From contig BQKZ01006934.1 of NCBI GenBank assembly GCA_036244855.1, forward strand, positions 14,711 to 35,797: 21,087 bases of DNA, in the 5' to 3' direction. Shown piece by piece: positions 7,513 to 18,928 of this stretch. The number at the start of each line of letters is the position of its first letter. Position 1 is the stretch's first letter. The translations under genes were made by a program, and so were the position numbers. Under the pieces are notes generated by a model. That model did not search any database. It was not told the DNA's origin and saw only the letters and a program-made list of their open reading frames with translations. The DNA comes from Temnopleurus reevesii (Eukaryota; Echinodermata; Echinoidea; Temnopleuroida; Temnopleuridae).

Positions 7513-7791
7513 CTGTCGCTTCTTTCTTGTGCCCTCTGAATGTGAACAGCTCCTTCATCATGCGTATATCAAACAGCTTCACCAGATGGTCGCGGGAAGC
7601 CGTCAGGAGCCAGTTGCCATTCATGTTCCACTTGGCAGACATGACCGTAGACTTGTGGGCGTGTAGGGTGCACAGTGATTCCCCTGTGCGAGAATCCCAG
7701 AGTTTGACGGGCTGCTGAGAGTCCTTAGAGCCAGAGACCACAATACTCTTGCTTGGATGCCAGTCAACACAACGTACATCAGCACCATGGC
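7513..7791 (-). CDS. WDR33: WDR33 exon G: fourth and fifth WD40 blades
   Basis: A 279-nt exon, the largest propeller exon. It starts by completing a Gly codon and ends after one base of the next codon. Segments include [65 protein letters not shown] and FRGHKKEAT. Human WDR33 has [30 protein letters not shown] and [19 protein letters not shown]. Two Trp/Phe-Asp blade ends (KLWD, KLFD) are visible. The acceptor is CTCAAAG| (AG at 7792-7793) after a pyrimidine tract. The donor is ACAG|GTATAA (7507-7512), a weak site. A broken copy of the 5' part of this exon lies upstream at 8041-8187. Confidence 0.95.
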
Positions 7792-8040
7792 CTTTGAGAA
7801 AGAGAGGGGTAAAATATAATGTTTAGGATGTAGACTTCCCAAACAGTCAGAGTGAAAAAAGTAGGACTCTGCTCATAGAGAAGGAAGAAAAATATGTGCA
7901 AAATGAGTTTGTGGAACGATTACATAGGATTTTGTAGAACGATTCTCATGAAATTCAAAGAAAAATTAGAATTAAGTGGTTAATTATTGAATTTCCTCCA
8001 ACTCCAACTCAATTACTGATTGAAGTATGAGTAAGATTCA

Positions 8041-8187
8041 CAGCGAGCCTATTGGTGTTTAGGGTGCACAGGGCTTCGCTTGAATGAAAATCCCCGGGTT
8101 CGACGGGTTATTGAGAGTCCTTTGAGCCAGATACTACGATGCTCTTGCTTGGATGCCAGTCAACACAACGTACATCAGCACCATGAC
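8041..8187 (-). pseudogene. Broken duplicate of exon G (intact acceptor, in-frame stop)
   Basis: A copy of roughly the first half of exon G, about 0.4 kb upstream of it in transcription order. The first 25 or so codons are nearly perfect ([20 protein letters not shown] then GSKDSQ), with the same CTCTTTCTCAAAG| acceptor (AG at 8188-8189). The next codon, Gln in exon G, is TAA here, and the rest is degraded and frame-poor until about 8041. No good donor follows; GTGAAT at 8042-8047 on the minus strand is the nearest weak candidate. Splicing exon F to this acceptor would stay in frame and stop soon. Confidence 0.85.
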
Positions 8188-8794
8188 CTTTGAGAAAGAG
8201 AGGGGTGAAATAGTCGGTAATACCAAATCCCCTAGTGCCAATCAATAAATAAAACCACTATAGGTGCTCCCTAATCCCCTGGCTACGAGATGGGGATGCA
8301 ACATTTTAGGTTTGAAAAAGGTGCAAGATATAAGCTGATAAACCTTTGTTTTTTTCTTCTTACACTTTTTTTTCCCCTTTGTTCTTTTTTGCTAGTAAGG
8401 CAGTCATCGAGGGGTCCTCAAGATCCGGTCCTGCCCCGCCCTCCTCCCAGAGTTTGTCAAATCCTGGGTACGCGCATGCAACCTTGGCATGGGTTCCCTT
8501 ACTAGGAACTCTGTAATAAGTGTACACAAGTTTGGTTTGGGAACCATTTTTTAAATTTTTTGAGCAAGTTGTTTCATTGGCTGATCAATACCTGTAATCT
8601 GGAAACAGAAAGATGCAGATATTTATTTGCTTCCCATCAAGAATACTGGTTCTCAACAGCCACCCCACATATGAAGTACTGTAAATAGCTTGATCTACAG
8701 ACTGATGCGCAACCATAAGGCATTCCGACAGTTAAAATAGAAAAAGTTGGAAACATTGTTTATCGTTCAATCAAAATTGAGGATTTTATTGGCT

Positions 8795-9109
8795 TTAAAG
8801 TCAGTCCTTGATTACGCACCTTGCCAAGCTCAGAAACTCGGAACACTTCGTACGACTTTCCGATGCTTGTTGTCGTCGTGTGTATTTTGATTTGTCCCCT
8901 CTTTGGCTTCGATTGTTTCTAAAAACATGCGGAACACATACGTTTGCGACTACCGAGCTGTGAACTAGCGAAATAAAGCTTGCTCAATCGCTATTCAAGG
9001 TAAACAAAAATCTGTGATTTTTCTGCTCGTCAATCTTCGCAATCAAAATGGCAGCGGACAGTTTGGCTCCTAACCGGAAGTCATGTCGATCATGACGGAC
9101 TGACTTTAA
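8795..9109. mobile_element. TTAA-flanked TIR element with promoter-like interior
   Basis: Perfect 13-base inverted ends (TTAAAGTCAGTCC at 8795-8807 and GGACTGACTTTAA at 9097-9109) enclose about 290 bases. The ends can be read as a TTAA target duplication plus AGTCAGTCC, which would suit a piggyBac-type insertion (inference). The interior is CpG-richer than the intron and has an ACCGGAAGT ETS-type site and CAAAATGGCAGCGG near 9043-9090. The only ATG frame there is very short. Confidence 0.72.
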
Positions 9110-9950
9110 TAGTGAGTGCTGTCTACATGGTCACTCAACAGGCTTCACCAAACATCCTACACATGTAGATTTTATTTGTCAGTATGGGGTGACCATAGGA
9201 TACTTGCCAACATAAATCTGCAATATTCCTATCTTTATGTCCAGCTTACTCTTGATGCGGCTAGTATAAATTCAATAGATCACAATGAACAATTTTGATT
9301 GCCGTACCATTGTGCATTGCATCTGTTTATGCTCATAATGACTAATTATGATAAGCCCATGGATCCCTGCAGGGCTGGGTAGGGGTAGTTTGAGGGCACT
9401 ATATTTACCAGAGATGCCAACCATCCAGAATATGATAGTAATGAAAATGTGAATCCTTCAACAGCAGAATCAAACATCATCAGATGAAAAGGAAAAAAGT
9501 TAGAGCTATCATGCTTTCTCTCATGAGGAAATATTTGATTTAACTTTTGGTGATTCAGACTTTAACCCTAAAAAGGCTGGGGTGGGGAGGGGATTGAATC
9601 TTGAATTGATAAAATCTGAGCATGGAGTGTGATTTTAACCATAAATTGGCATAATACAAAAAAATTCTCTAAAATCTGTCACAGATGCAACTTTGTGGTT
9701 TACCATATTACGTTCAACCTGCGTGCAATTTTTGCGGCCATTGCGCGATTGGCGGCCAAGATTGGGGGGGGGGGGAGTGTATCAACCCCCCACCCCAACC
9801 ATAGAAAACCTGATGATCTGCCCTCCAACAATCGTCACATCATTTTGGATCAGTTCGAGCATAATTTCTGCACTATCAGACAGTGCAGAGTAGAGGCTTC
9901 CCCCTCCCCCCTCCCCCTGTAATAAGAACATCCACACTCTCAAAGCTCCT

Positions 9951-10120
9951 GGGATGTTTCATAAAGATGCTTGTACAGGTACGCACAAATCTGCATACAA
10001 TTGGTGATTCTTTCTCTTGTGCTACCTCAACGGCATAGTAAATACCAAGTGCAAGAAAGGGTAACCATTCGTATGCAGGACCGTGCATACCTCTACACAC
10101 AAGCTTTACGAAACACTACC
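9951..10120. mobile_element. MITE related to the GTTTCAC family
   Basis: It starts near GGATGTTTCATAAAG and ends CTTTACGAAACACTACC. The interior shows inverted TGCATAC/GTATGCA blocks and the AAGTGCAAGAAAGGGTAACC motif seen in the copy at 12024-12194. It is diverged and lies in the intron between exons F and G. Confidence 0.65.
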
Positions 10121-10283
10121 AATGAAGGTTATCTTCACCATCTTCTGGAAAACAAGTGAATGCAAGCACCAAAGGCCTATTCTACTCTGCGGCAAGCTGG
10201 CCATTTCCCACATTTGAATAGGCTATTGGTTCCTACTTCCCCCCCCCCTCCCCCAATCCTCCTGAAGACAATGAGAACACCAA

Positions 10284-10447
10284 GGTGGTGTTGTTCAAAA
10301 TCAACTGCAACTTTGCAAACTGTAATGCTTTTTCATTTGCGCACGGTCTGCGCATTAAACAAAAGGCACATGATACAGTGATTTTGATTGGCGAGCTCTG
10401 ATCAACTGCAACTTGCGATCAATTGCAGCTTTTGAGCAACACCCCCC
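10284..10447. mobile_element. MITE with GTGTTGCTCA ends, copy 2
   Basis: GGTGGTGTTGTTCAAAATCA at the left and AGCTTTTGAGCAACACCCCC at the right match the termini of the element at 6309-6484. CAACTGCAACTT motifs occur inside both. AAG flanks both ends and may be a target duplication. It is non-coding. Confidence 0.75.
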
Positions 10448-10542
10448 AAGAGTGGCTAGACTCTTCTCCGGACTACTAATGAGGATCGTGTATCATGGAG
10501 TTATTCACTCTGAGCAGAAGGGGCAAAGATTTTGGTAAATAA

Positions 10543-10684
10543 CTTCAACATTCACAATAGCGAGATATCGGACAAAATGAGTTTCATTCTCTCTTATTCT
10601 GTGGACAAACGACAAAAGAGGTGAGGAAGCACGGAAGCTACTGTTTTGTGTTCATCAAACTATTGTGAATGTTAGAATGAAGTT
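10543..10684. mobile_element. Small TIR element
   Basis: ACTTCAACATTCACAATAG at the left (about 10543-10561) is mirrored by CTATTGTGAATGTTAGAATG at the right (10662-10681). The centre of about 100 bases has no frame or motif that I recognise. Confidence 0.6.
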
Positions 10685-10795
10685 GTCTACTTTGTCGAAT
10701 TTGCTTCTTCTGCTCACAGATGCTGGGCACGACTGGTGACCCCAAGATGACTGGTGACCCTTTCTCAGTTGCTAACGTATTGGCATATAGGATAT

Positions 10796-10958
10796 TACGG
10801 AGCTTTAGCCAACAGTACGGTAGGGCAATCAGGACGTTATTTCTCAAGCGCGGGATAATCTAGCGGGCGTTCTCAATCTTAGCGGCCCGCTAGATTATCC
10901 CGCGCTTGAGAAATAACGTTCTGATCGGCCCTACCGTACTGTTAGCTAAAGCTCCGTA
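10796..10958. repeat. Near-perfect 73-base hairpin
   Basis: The left arm (10796-10868) and right arm (10885-10958) are almost exact reverse complements around a 16-base loop. They include CTCAAGCGCGGGATAATCTA and its complement and CCTACCGTACTGTT with its complement. The few mismatches imply a young or conserved inverted duplication. It is non-coding despite short apparent frames on both strands, which are mirror images of each other. Confidence 0.9.
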
Positions 10959-11033
10959 TTGTTTCACAGAGTGCAGGAAAGGGTCATCACTCGAGCCTAG
11001 TCAGATAACCAGACTTATGAAACACAAACCTAG

Positions 11034-11168
11034 ATGGTGTTTCACCACGATAAGACTGAAGGAAGGACCCGAGGAACGATCCTTGCACAGAATAAGCGGA
11101 ATATCATCGCTTGAGCAAAAGATGCTAGTCCTTCTTAAATCTTTCTTATCTTGGTGATGCACCACCCG
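11034..11168. mobile_element. Shortened copy of the GTTTCAC MITE
   Basis: GATGGTGTTTCACCACGATA at the left mirrors TATCTTGGTGATGCACCACC at the right. The centre is shorter than in related copies. It sits inside a nest of inverted segments between 10796 and 11278, so its borders are approximate. Confidence 0.6.
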
Positions 11169-11468
11169 ATGTTGTGTTTCATATAGCTTGGCATAGACCT
11201 ATGCACGACTCTACAAGCGACTGGTGACCCCATCTTTGGTTTGATTAGACGCAAGGGGATATCATTGGTCACCAGTCAATCATAGATTCTTGAATAGATC
11301 TATGAACAGCTTTATGAAATAGGTCCAAGGTGGCAAAGAGCATTTGGTGTACAACAGCTGTATTAACTCCTCTTTCAGCAGCTGGGACTGGATGAGAAAG
11401 CCGACATCTGGCGCGATCCTCTCGAACAAATTATAATCATCATATATAACATACACTACGCTACTTAC

Positions 11469-11566
11469 CACGTAAGATCTTCTCCTCGTGGCATCGCAGG
11501 AAATCCCAGATACGCACGGTACCATCGTCTGAGCATGTGCAGAACTTGGAATCCATTGGCGCAAAG
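11469..11566 (-). CDS. WDR33: WDR33 exon F: third WD40 blade
   Basis: A 98-nt exon that completes the Ser codon split with exon E and ends after one base of a Gly codon. It encodes [20 protein letters not shown] followed by [13 protein letters not shown]. Human WDR33 has [20 protein letters not shown] and [13 protein letters not shown]. The [10 protein letters not shown] core is a classic WD-repeat signature. The acceptor is CACCAG|CTTTGC (AG at 11567-11568) and the donor is G|GTAAGT (11463-11468). It is separated from exon E by 4.7 kb, the largest intron in the window. Confidence 0.95.
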
Positions 11567-12023
11567 CTGGTGGAATGAGGAGTAGGTGTGGACAACACAT
11601 GGTAATTTCATATCTTTCAGCAAGTTACGGGATGGTGAATACAGAAGGTTTTTCAGGTAATATTGTTTTAAATGGCACCAATCCTGCAAGAAATTAATTT
11701 CTATATGGCCGACACAACAGAGCAGGTCAGAATTCTTAAGTTAAGCTTTATCACTTTACATAAAGCTTACAATTTGATCAAGGCAGGAACAGTGGGTCAT
11801 ATCTATTGTTCTAAGCTTTATAATGATATCAGGTACCCAAAGAATTCTGGTTTGTTCTGTATGTGATATACTTGGGACACAAATTATCTGAAAAATGCAC
11901 AACTATTCCTCCTATCTCATAGGCAATCCATGTTTAAGGACAGGGGTGGCTTTTCTCTGCCAACAGTTTCTTGACTCTCACAATAAGTTTGGCATCGGCT
12001 TTTCTATGCGATTCTTCCATATA

Positions 12024-12194
12024 GGGCAGTGTTTCACCAAGATAAGAAAGACTTTAAGAACAACTTTAAGTTTGACTGATATCATTTCTTGTGCTGAATG
12101 CGTGTAATAGTGTGAACCATTAAGTGCAAGAAGGGATACCAGTTGATCTTAAAGTTGTTCTTAAAATCTTTCTTATCTTGGTGAAACACCGCCC
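12024..12194. mobile_element. MITE with GTTTCAC ends, well-preserved copy
   Basis: The ends GGGCAGTGTTTCACCAAGAT and ATCTTGGTGAAACACCGCCC (12175-12194) are near-perfect inverted repeats that continue inward through AAGAAAG and CTTTAAGAACAACTTTAA. The whole element can fold into one hairpin of about 170 bases. It is non-coding and lies in the intron between exons E and F. Confidence 0.82.
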
Positions 12195-12246
12195 AGGTGT
12201 GTATCTGCCAGCTGAAATCCACAATGTTTATCGGTTTCCGCCTCTA

Positions 12247-12387
12247 ATTTCAGGTGCACACCATGCTTTTCTTGAGACAAAGGATTTCATGGACTCATGA
12301 CTGAGAATAATAGCCAGACACTATTTTTCTCTATCATGAGCCCATGAAATACTTTGCTTTTTAAATCCTGGATGCACAGGTGAATTT
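12247..12387. repeat. Intronic inverted repeat, about 140 bases
   Basis: TTTCATGGACTCATGA (12285-12300) pairs with TCATGAGCCCATGAAA (12334-12349). The outer blocks with AATTTCAGGTGCACACC and GGATGCACAGGTGAATTT are loosely inverted. It is a probable small palindromic MITE in the intron between exons E and F. Confidence 0.6.
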
Positions 12388-15300
12388 TGAAGAAGGTGTA
12401 CCAAAATGCAGTCTCCAAACCTATCAGACTGAAAAAGAGGAACAGAACTAAAACAGAAGTGGGAATGATAATTCTAATATAATTTTTTTACAGCAGTCAT
12501 GAAAAATACAAAAACAGCCTTGAAAGGTAAACATGAAGGCAGTTGACTGCTACAAAATTTTAGTTATGGGCCTACAATAATGATCGTGTGCTCTATAAAC
12601 AAAGCATTACGGGAAATTTCCTGCAGAATTGGTGCCATTTTTTTACTCAAAATCACAATTTATCATTCGCATTATAACACTTGTTGAAAGAACTCTGCAG
12701 TGGCCAAACATTGTGCTTGTGAATCAGAACATCTCTACAGTGTACAATTGATCTCTTCCATGTGGACCAAATACTCGACAGGGAACCTATTGACCATATT
12801 CAGAGATACCAACTATTCCAGGATATGCATGAGGTCAAAATTGAAGTGTGAATAACGCAACAGCTGAACAAAAGTGAGAGAAACATGATGATGATTGTGC
12901 TCTTGGCAATTCATTTGTAAAGAAAGCCTCAAATTCATGTGACATTAAACCTAATGCATAATCTGTAAAATTGGAATCCCTGTCATATCCAAGCTTACAA
13001 AGAGGAACTTAAGAAGCAAATTTGTAAACTAGAGTTAACATTTTACTTTCAGTGGAGAAATACAATGCCAGATGTTGATAATCTCCAATTCATTGAATGC
13101 AACATTTTATTTGAATATCGAAAAGTTCTTTCAGCAATTGGGTAAGGGAATTTGAAAATGGATGGTCTTTCCCAAAATCATAGCTTAGCAAGTCAGAGGA
13201 AAAGTAAATTATTAACCCTAACGGAGCTGTTCAGAATATTTTATCCAGATCCAGATCCACAAACCGCAACGAGGCTTTCATGCAGATTTCTATCAACTCC
13301 TCTCTCTCTCTCTCTTTCTCTTTTGGGTGATGCAAAGCTCCTGAACCATTTGTAATAGAACAGGAATTTGCAGGAGTCTCTGCTGTGTTCATCCATACAT
13401 CTGTGTGCATCACATTATTTGAAGTTTTATGCATGTTCACCAAAACAAGAAAACCAAAAAGTTAAAATCAAGAATGGTATAATAAATTCCAAGATTGTGG
13501 ACAATTGATTTGGTTTATATACAGTGGAACCTCATTGGAATGAAATCGTTGGGACCAGAAATTATTGATAGATTGGACCTTGACATAACGAGGTCCTAAG
13601 AAACAACAAAGTTTCCTTTTATTAGAATCTTGTTATGCCAGGGCGAAAATAAAATAGAAAAGAAAGGAATGAGGTCCTCCAAATAACTTTGTTGTGAGAG
13701 CTTTTGATACACAAAGTTAAAATCTACTTTAAAAAAAAACATCTTACAAGGGGGCCAAATAAAAAGAGAGTACGTACAAAGCAAAAAAAACTAGTAAAAT
13801 CACTTAGTTACAATTAAAGTTTGTCAGACATGTGTCCGTTTTCTTTACAATGAACTTCCACTGTATTATGTCAATTTAAAGTTTATCCCACACATGAACA
13901 GCTTGGAATATATAATGCTCCACTCATTCTTTAATCCTTCGTCTAATGATAAAGCATTTGGTTCAGATTTTCCCACATTCAACTACCTTGCCAAAAAAAA
14001 AAATACTCCAGAAAGTTGGCATGTAGACTTGCTTGTTGTATGTCTAGTATATAGACCTGCAAGAACAATGTATGGATGAACATTGCAGTGTATACATTCT
14101 TTCTTCAATCTTTTAAAGCATACGTATAAAAGATATCATACATCTGTATGATATTTCAGTAAAAGTGTAGACAATGTACATGTACATGTAGGTAAAATAT
14201 TGGGTCATTCACAGTAATTCTGGCTCATGCTTACGTAATTTGATTTTTTTTTAGTACTTTGCTATCAATTCTCAAGAACTTTACTTCCAAATATTCTTAC
14301 TAAACATTATAGGCATTCTGTTCTCAATTTTTTCTCCTACTATTAGAAATGTGAGGTGGGCTTATCATTAGCAAATGTTGTGTTGGTTTTATTTAATAAA
14401 AATTCAGTTGGAAGAATGAAGTGTCATTTGATTTTCAGTTAGAAATCTGCACAACTAGCATGCAGATGAAAACTCAAGCAAATATTCCAAAGAAAAAAAT
14501 GGTTAAGTACATGTTTGTTAATTAAATAATTCTTATTTTTCCAAAACAGGCTAACAAAGAGTTATACATCCAGATTTATTGACAATAAATTGTCAAACTC
14601 GACTTCTAATCAAGGCAGAATTTTTTAAAGAAAACTTTGGGAACATTCAGAATGTAAGGTACACCATACCTTAACATGGCTTACTGAAAAGTCGAAATGT
14701 CAATATCCGTCTTTGCTTCAAACAAATTATAAGAAACTGATTCCTGGTCATTTTAGAAGAGTTGTTTGTTCTAATTTATTACTCTGAAAATATAGTAGCC
14801 CAGGTATGTTAGACATAAAATATAATCACTTTCTCTTTACAAACTTTTCTATGTTGGTCCTAAGTTAAAATTGATTTTATCACAATGCAGCTATTGCAAA
14901 GCCAATCAGGAGATGGAGGAACAAAACAAATAGCTTGATAGGAGTAACACCTTTAATATCATTTTTCCTACAAAAAGAGAAAACAATATGGGAGAATGAT
15001 TCTAGGTTGTTGTTTTTTTATTCTATCTGGATAAATAGATCTTCTTTTTCTTGCCAACTTCCACATTCAAAATTTTAAATGATTATGTTCATGTTTGCAA
15101 TGTTTGTAACTAAAATAACAGGAATGATTGTTTTATGATTGGTATCTGTTAGTATTTAGTTTATTTGTTAAAGATGATGATTCTAATTATTGAATAATGT
15201 GATTTTGATTCTGATACAAATATGATTGATTTCATGGGAGTTCATGGGAATTTCTAAGCCTTCGACCTGTGTAAATGTATCGTATGGATTTATTCTTTAT

Positions 15301-16269
15301 GAATCAGGAGATGAAATGTGCATAACTTTGAATATGCTTCCCCCTCCCTCTCCTTTAAAATTAAAAAAAAAAAAAATAAATAACTGTGAGAGGATATTGG
15401 ATATTTTTTATGTATGTTTGTCGTTGTTTGCTTGCGTGCTGTCAAAGTCAGCTAAAAAGGAAGTGTTTTTATGCTTGATTTCTTTCCTTTTTTTTAACTC
15501 ATACTCTTCTTCTTTCACTTGAACATAGGAACACTCACTCTCTTATTCTCTGAACTTTACTTCTGTTTTCAACATTCATTTTCATCTCAAACTTTTGTAG
15601 GTGCACCCAAAGCATTATTTCTCTCACACTTTTCTCCTTTTCTGTAAATTTTATTGTTTCCATATTTCTCCTAGATTATTCTTTATTTGATTTTAATGCA
15701 TTTCAACCAATCCTGTTAAAATATTTCCAAAAATATATCATAAATATATCAATTCAATTATTTATTTTTATTTCCATCTTTTATTTCTCAAACGCATGCA
15801 TTTTGTGAAGCTTATATTCATTTTCATTTTCAATTTTATGAAATTATAATTTATTTTCTTGCACCACTCTTGCCCACTTCGCAAGTTTATTTTTGTAAGA
15901 ACAGTTCAACCAATTCTTATTTTACCGATACAATATTCTACAAAATGCATACACTACAATATTATTATCTGTTAACGGTTTTCAATGCTGAATAGAATAT
16001 GTAAGTATATCTTGTGCAGTAACACTAAACATACATTAAAATTTGTGACAATGCAATATATAGTACAATTAAAAATAGTTAACAGAATGACTATTATTGA
16101 TACTAAATTGCATGTGAAATAAAAACCATCAGAACAGAAGATACACAAACCATTTCTTAGCAATAAACTACAAGTGGCATTATACTTCTCTTTCGTCATA
16201 TTGCTACTGAACAATTTGCCTGGGATGGTTTCCGACCGTGTAGTTAGTAACCGAGGCTTGTGATAGTAC
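12388..16269 (-). other. WDR33: Central part of the intron between exons E and F
   Basis: AT-rich intron. Contents are the Tigger-like MITE, a short CT-rich microsatellite (about 13296-13321), an A run (about 15360-15376) and a long T/C-rich stretch at 15480-15900. No protein frame of interest was found on either strand. A weak box C/D-like motif at 15162-15221 is treated under findings. Confidence 0.7.
13519..13866. mobile_element. Pogo/Tigger-like MITE
   Basis: ATACAGTGGAACCTCATT at the left and GAACTTCCACTGTAT at the right form inverted termini flanked by TA. ACAGTGGAACCTC-type ends are typical of Tigger/pogo non-autonomous elements. The interior has CATAACGAGGTCC and degenerate inverted blocks and no transposase frame. 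Confidence 0.7.
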
Positions 16270-16424
16270 CTTGCACAACGAATAGCCTGGTCTTTATGGG
16301 CTTGATACATCTGTACGTTGTTCATGTTAGACTGCCAGTACTTGATGAAACCTTGGTCATCACCAGTCAGTAGCCACATGTCGTTGCGACTCCACGTCAT
16401 CGTTCGGACAGCACACTCATGAGC
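16270..16424 (-). CDS. WDR33: WDR33 exon E: second WD40 blade
   Basis: A 155-nt exon, entering in phase 0 and leaving two bases of a split Ser codon. It encodes [20 protein letters not shown], then [24 protein letters not shown] and DQAIRCA. Human WDR33 has [20 protein letters not shown] and SNMNNVKMFQAHK. The acceptor AG is at 16425-16426. The donor is AAG|GTACTA (16264-16269), weaker than most donors here at positions +4 to +6. Reading through it gives an apparent 142-residue frame whose C-terminal part is intron. Confidence 0.95.
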
Positions 16425-18127
<1,703 letters not shown>

Positions 18128-18227
18128 CTATATCAAAAGATAATAATATTGATAAAATGACAATAAGCAATTATGCCCAATTACCCCATTCTATTTTACA
18201 TTGGCAGGTATTCATGATTAGCCCTAA

Positions 18228-18406
18228 TAAAGTCCAACCTCTTTATAAAGAGCACTGATATAATGCGATCTCGTAATTTTCCTGGTAATTTTCCTGGTCC
18301 TATCTCTTTGTATTTATAGCATTTTGGCCCTTATATAACAAGGTTTCGATATAAAGAGATAATTTCTCTGGTCCCAAGGACCTTGTTATAATGAGGTTTG
18401 ACTATA
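18228..18406. mobile_element. Short TIR element similar to the Tigger-like MITE
   Basis: AAAGTCCAACCTCTTTATAA at the left is mirrored by TTATAATGAGGTTTGACTA at the right. The inner pair is ATATAAAGAGATAATTTCTC with GGTCCTATCTCTTTGTAT. GGTCCCAAGGACCTTG resembles the interior of the element at 13519-13866, so they are probably related families. It lies in the intron between exons C and D. Confidence 0.62.
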
Positions 18407-18823
18407 TTATTAACTCTGTACTTGCTTCTCCCAACTCCAGTCACCCACGCTGACTCCCTTCTGTCTACTCAAGATTGTTAACAAGATGAGCATAAAAAAG
18501 GACTTTAATAAGAAAGATAACACTTTAAAAGTCAATGGAAACATTGAAATAAAGCTAGGAGACTTTGTCCTTAAATTAAAGTGATATAATGTATCTCGAC
18601 ATTTGTTCCTTTATTAATAAGATAGGAGCTCATTAAATTTAATGCCCTCCACTTTTTATCATATTTTCTGTAACTGTAATAAATTTATCTTCATGAGCTG
18701 TAATAAAACCCAAACAAAATACTGAACTTCTACAAGTTATACAGATGAGAGACATTGTCGATGGTTGTTAATGCTAGTAACAATGAAAGCGCAGTTTCTG
18801 AAGAGATGAATTCCAATACTCAC

Positions 18824-18928
18824 CACAACGCAGAATATTGGGCATCGGACCTTGTTGGTTGAAGTCCGCACGAATCGGGTAGTTACTGCATTGACAGGGT
18901 TGTCCAACATTTGATGAGGCAAACTCAG
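18824..18928 (-). CDS. WDR33: WDR33 exon C: start of the WD40 propeller
   Basis: A 105-nt, 35-codon exon, phase 0 at both ends. It includes [20 protein letters not shown] followed by VRCPIFCVV. Human WDR33 has [20 protein letters not shown] and VKCPVFVVR, so conservation is very strong. This region carries the first strand of the seven-bladed WD40 propeller. The acceptor is ACAAAG| (AG at 18929-18930) after a TTTTTCT tract, and the donor is GTG|GTGAGT (18818-18823). A longer open frame continues past both splice sites but is intronic there. Confidence 0.95.

Larger units (their letters stand above)
10731..11278. repeat. Nested inverted-repeat cluster bounded by GACTGGTGACC
   Basis: GACTGGTGACC occurs at 10731-10741, again near 10750 and near 11219, and inverted as GGTCACCAGTC at 11268-11278. 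Inside lie the 73-base hairpin, a MITE copy and an inverted pair of TGAAACAC/GTGTTTCA motifs. This looks like a larger element that collected other insertions. No transposase frame is present. Confidence 0.55.
7792..11468 (-). other. WDR33: Intron between exons F and G
   Basis: A 3.7-kb intron holding the exon G relic, the TTAA element, GTTTCAC and GTGTTGCTCA MITEs, the small TIR element and the 73-base hairpin. G and C homopolymer runs occur at about 9767-9776 and 10240-10255. From 9110 to 9700 I see no gene or clear repeat, except that a CAGAGATGCCAAC block near 9413 resembles one near 12803. Confidence 0.75.

Noticed and set aside
7296..7718. 140-residue plus-strand frame
   Set aside because: It overlaps exon G on the opposite strand and runs into intron; no recognisable domain.
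8090..8115. GGTTCGA-like motif suggestive of a tRNA T-loop
   Set aside because: It lies in the degraded exon G relic and no acceptor, D or anticodon stems can be built around it.
9750..9925. G and C homopolymer runs resembling a quadruplex or regulatory island
   Set aside because: Simple-sequence runs in a repeat-rich intron; no second conserved feature supports a function.
10638..11157. Two frames on opposite strands sharing MRNNVLI starts
   Set aside because: They mirror each other because both lie in the arms of the 73-base hairpin; not genes.
11280..11689. Minus-strand frames of 106 and 74 residues around exon F
   Set aside because: They are other-frame readings of exon F and flanking intron; the true frame is the one giving [11 protein letters not shown].
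15360..15376. A run as a possible retrotransposed poly(A) tail
   Set aside because: No upstream coding remnant or target duplication is visible; low-complexity intron.
15972..16269. C-terminal part of the 142-residue minus-strand frame
   Set aside because: Only the part above 16270 matches WDR33; below the GTACTA donor the residues are intronic and unlike any WDR33 sequence.
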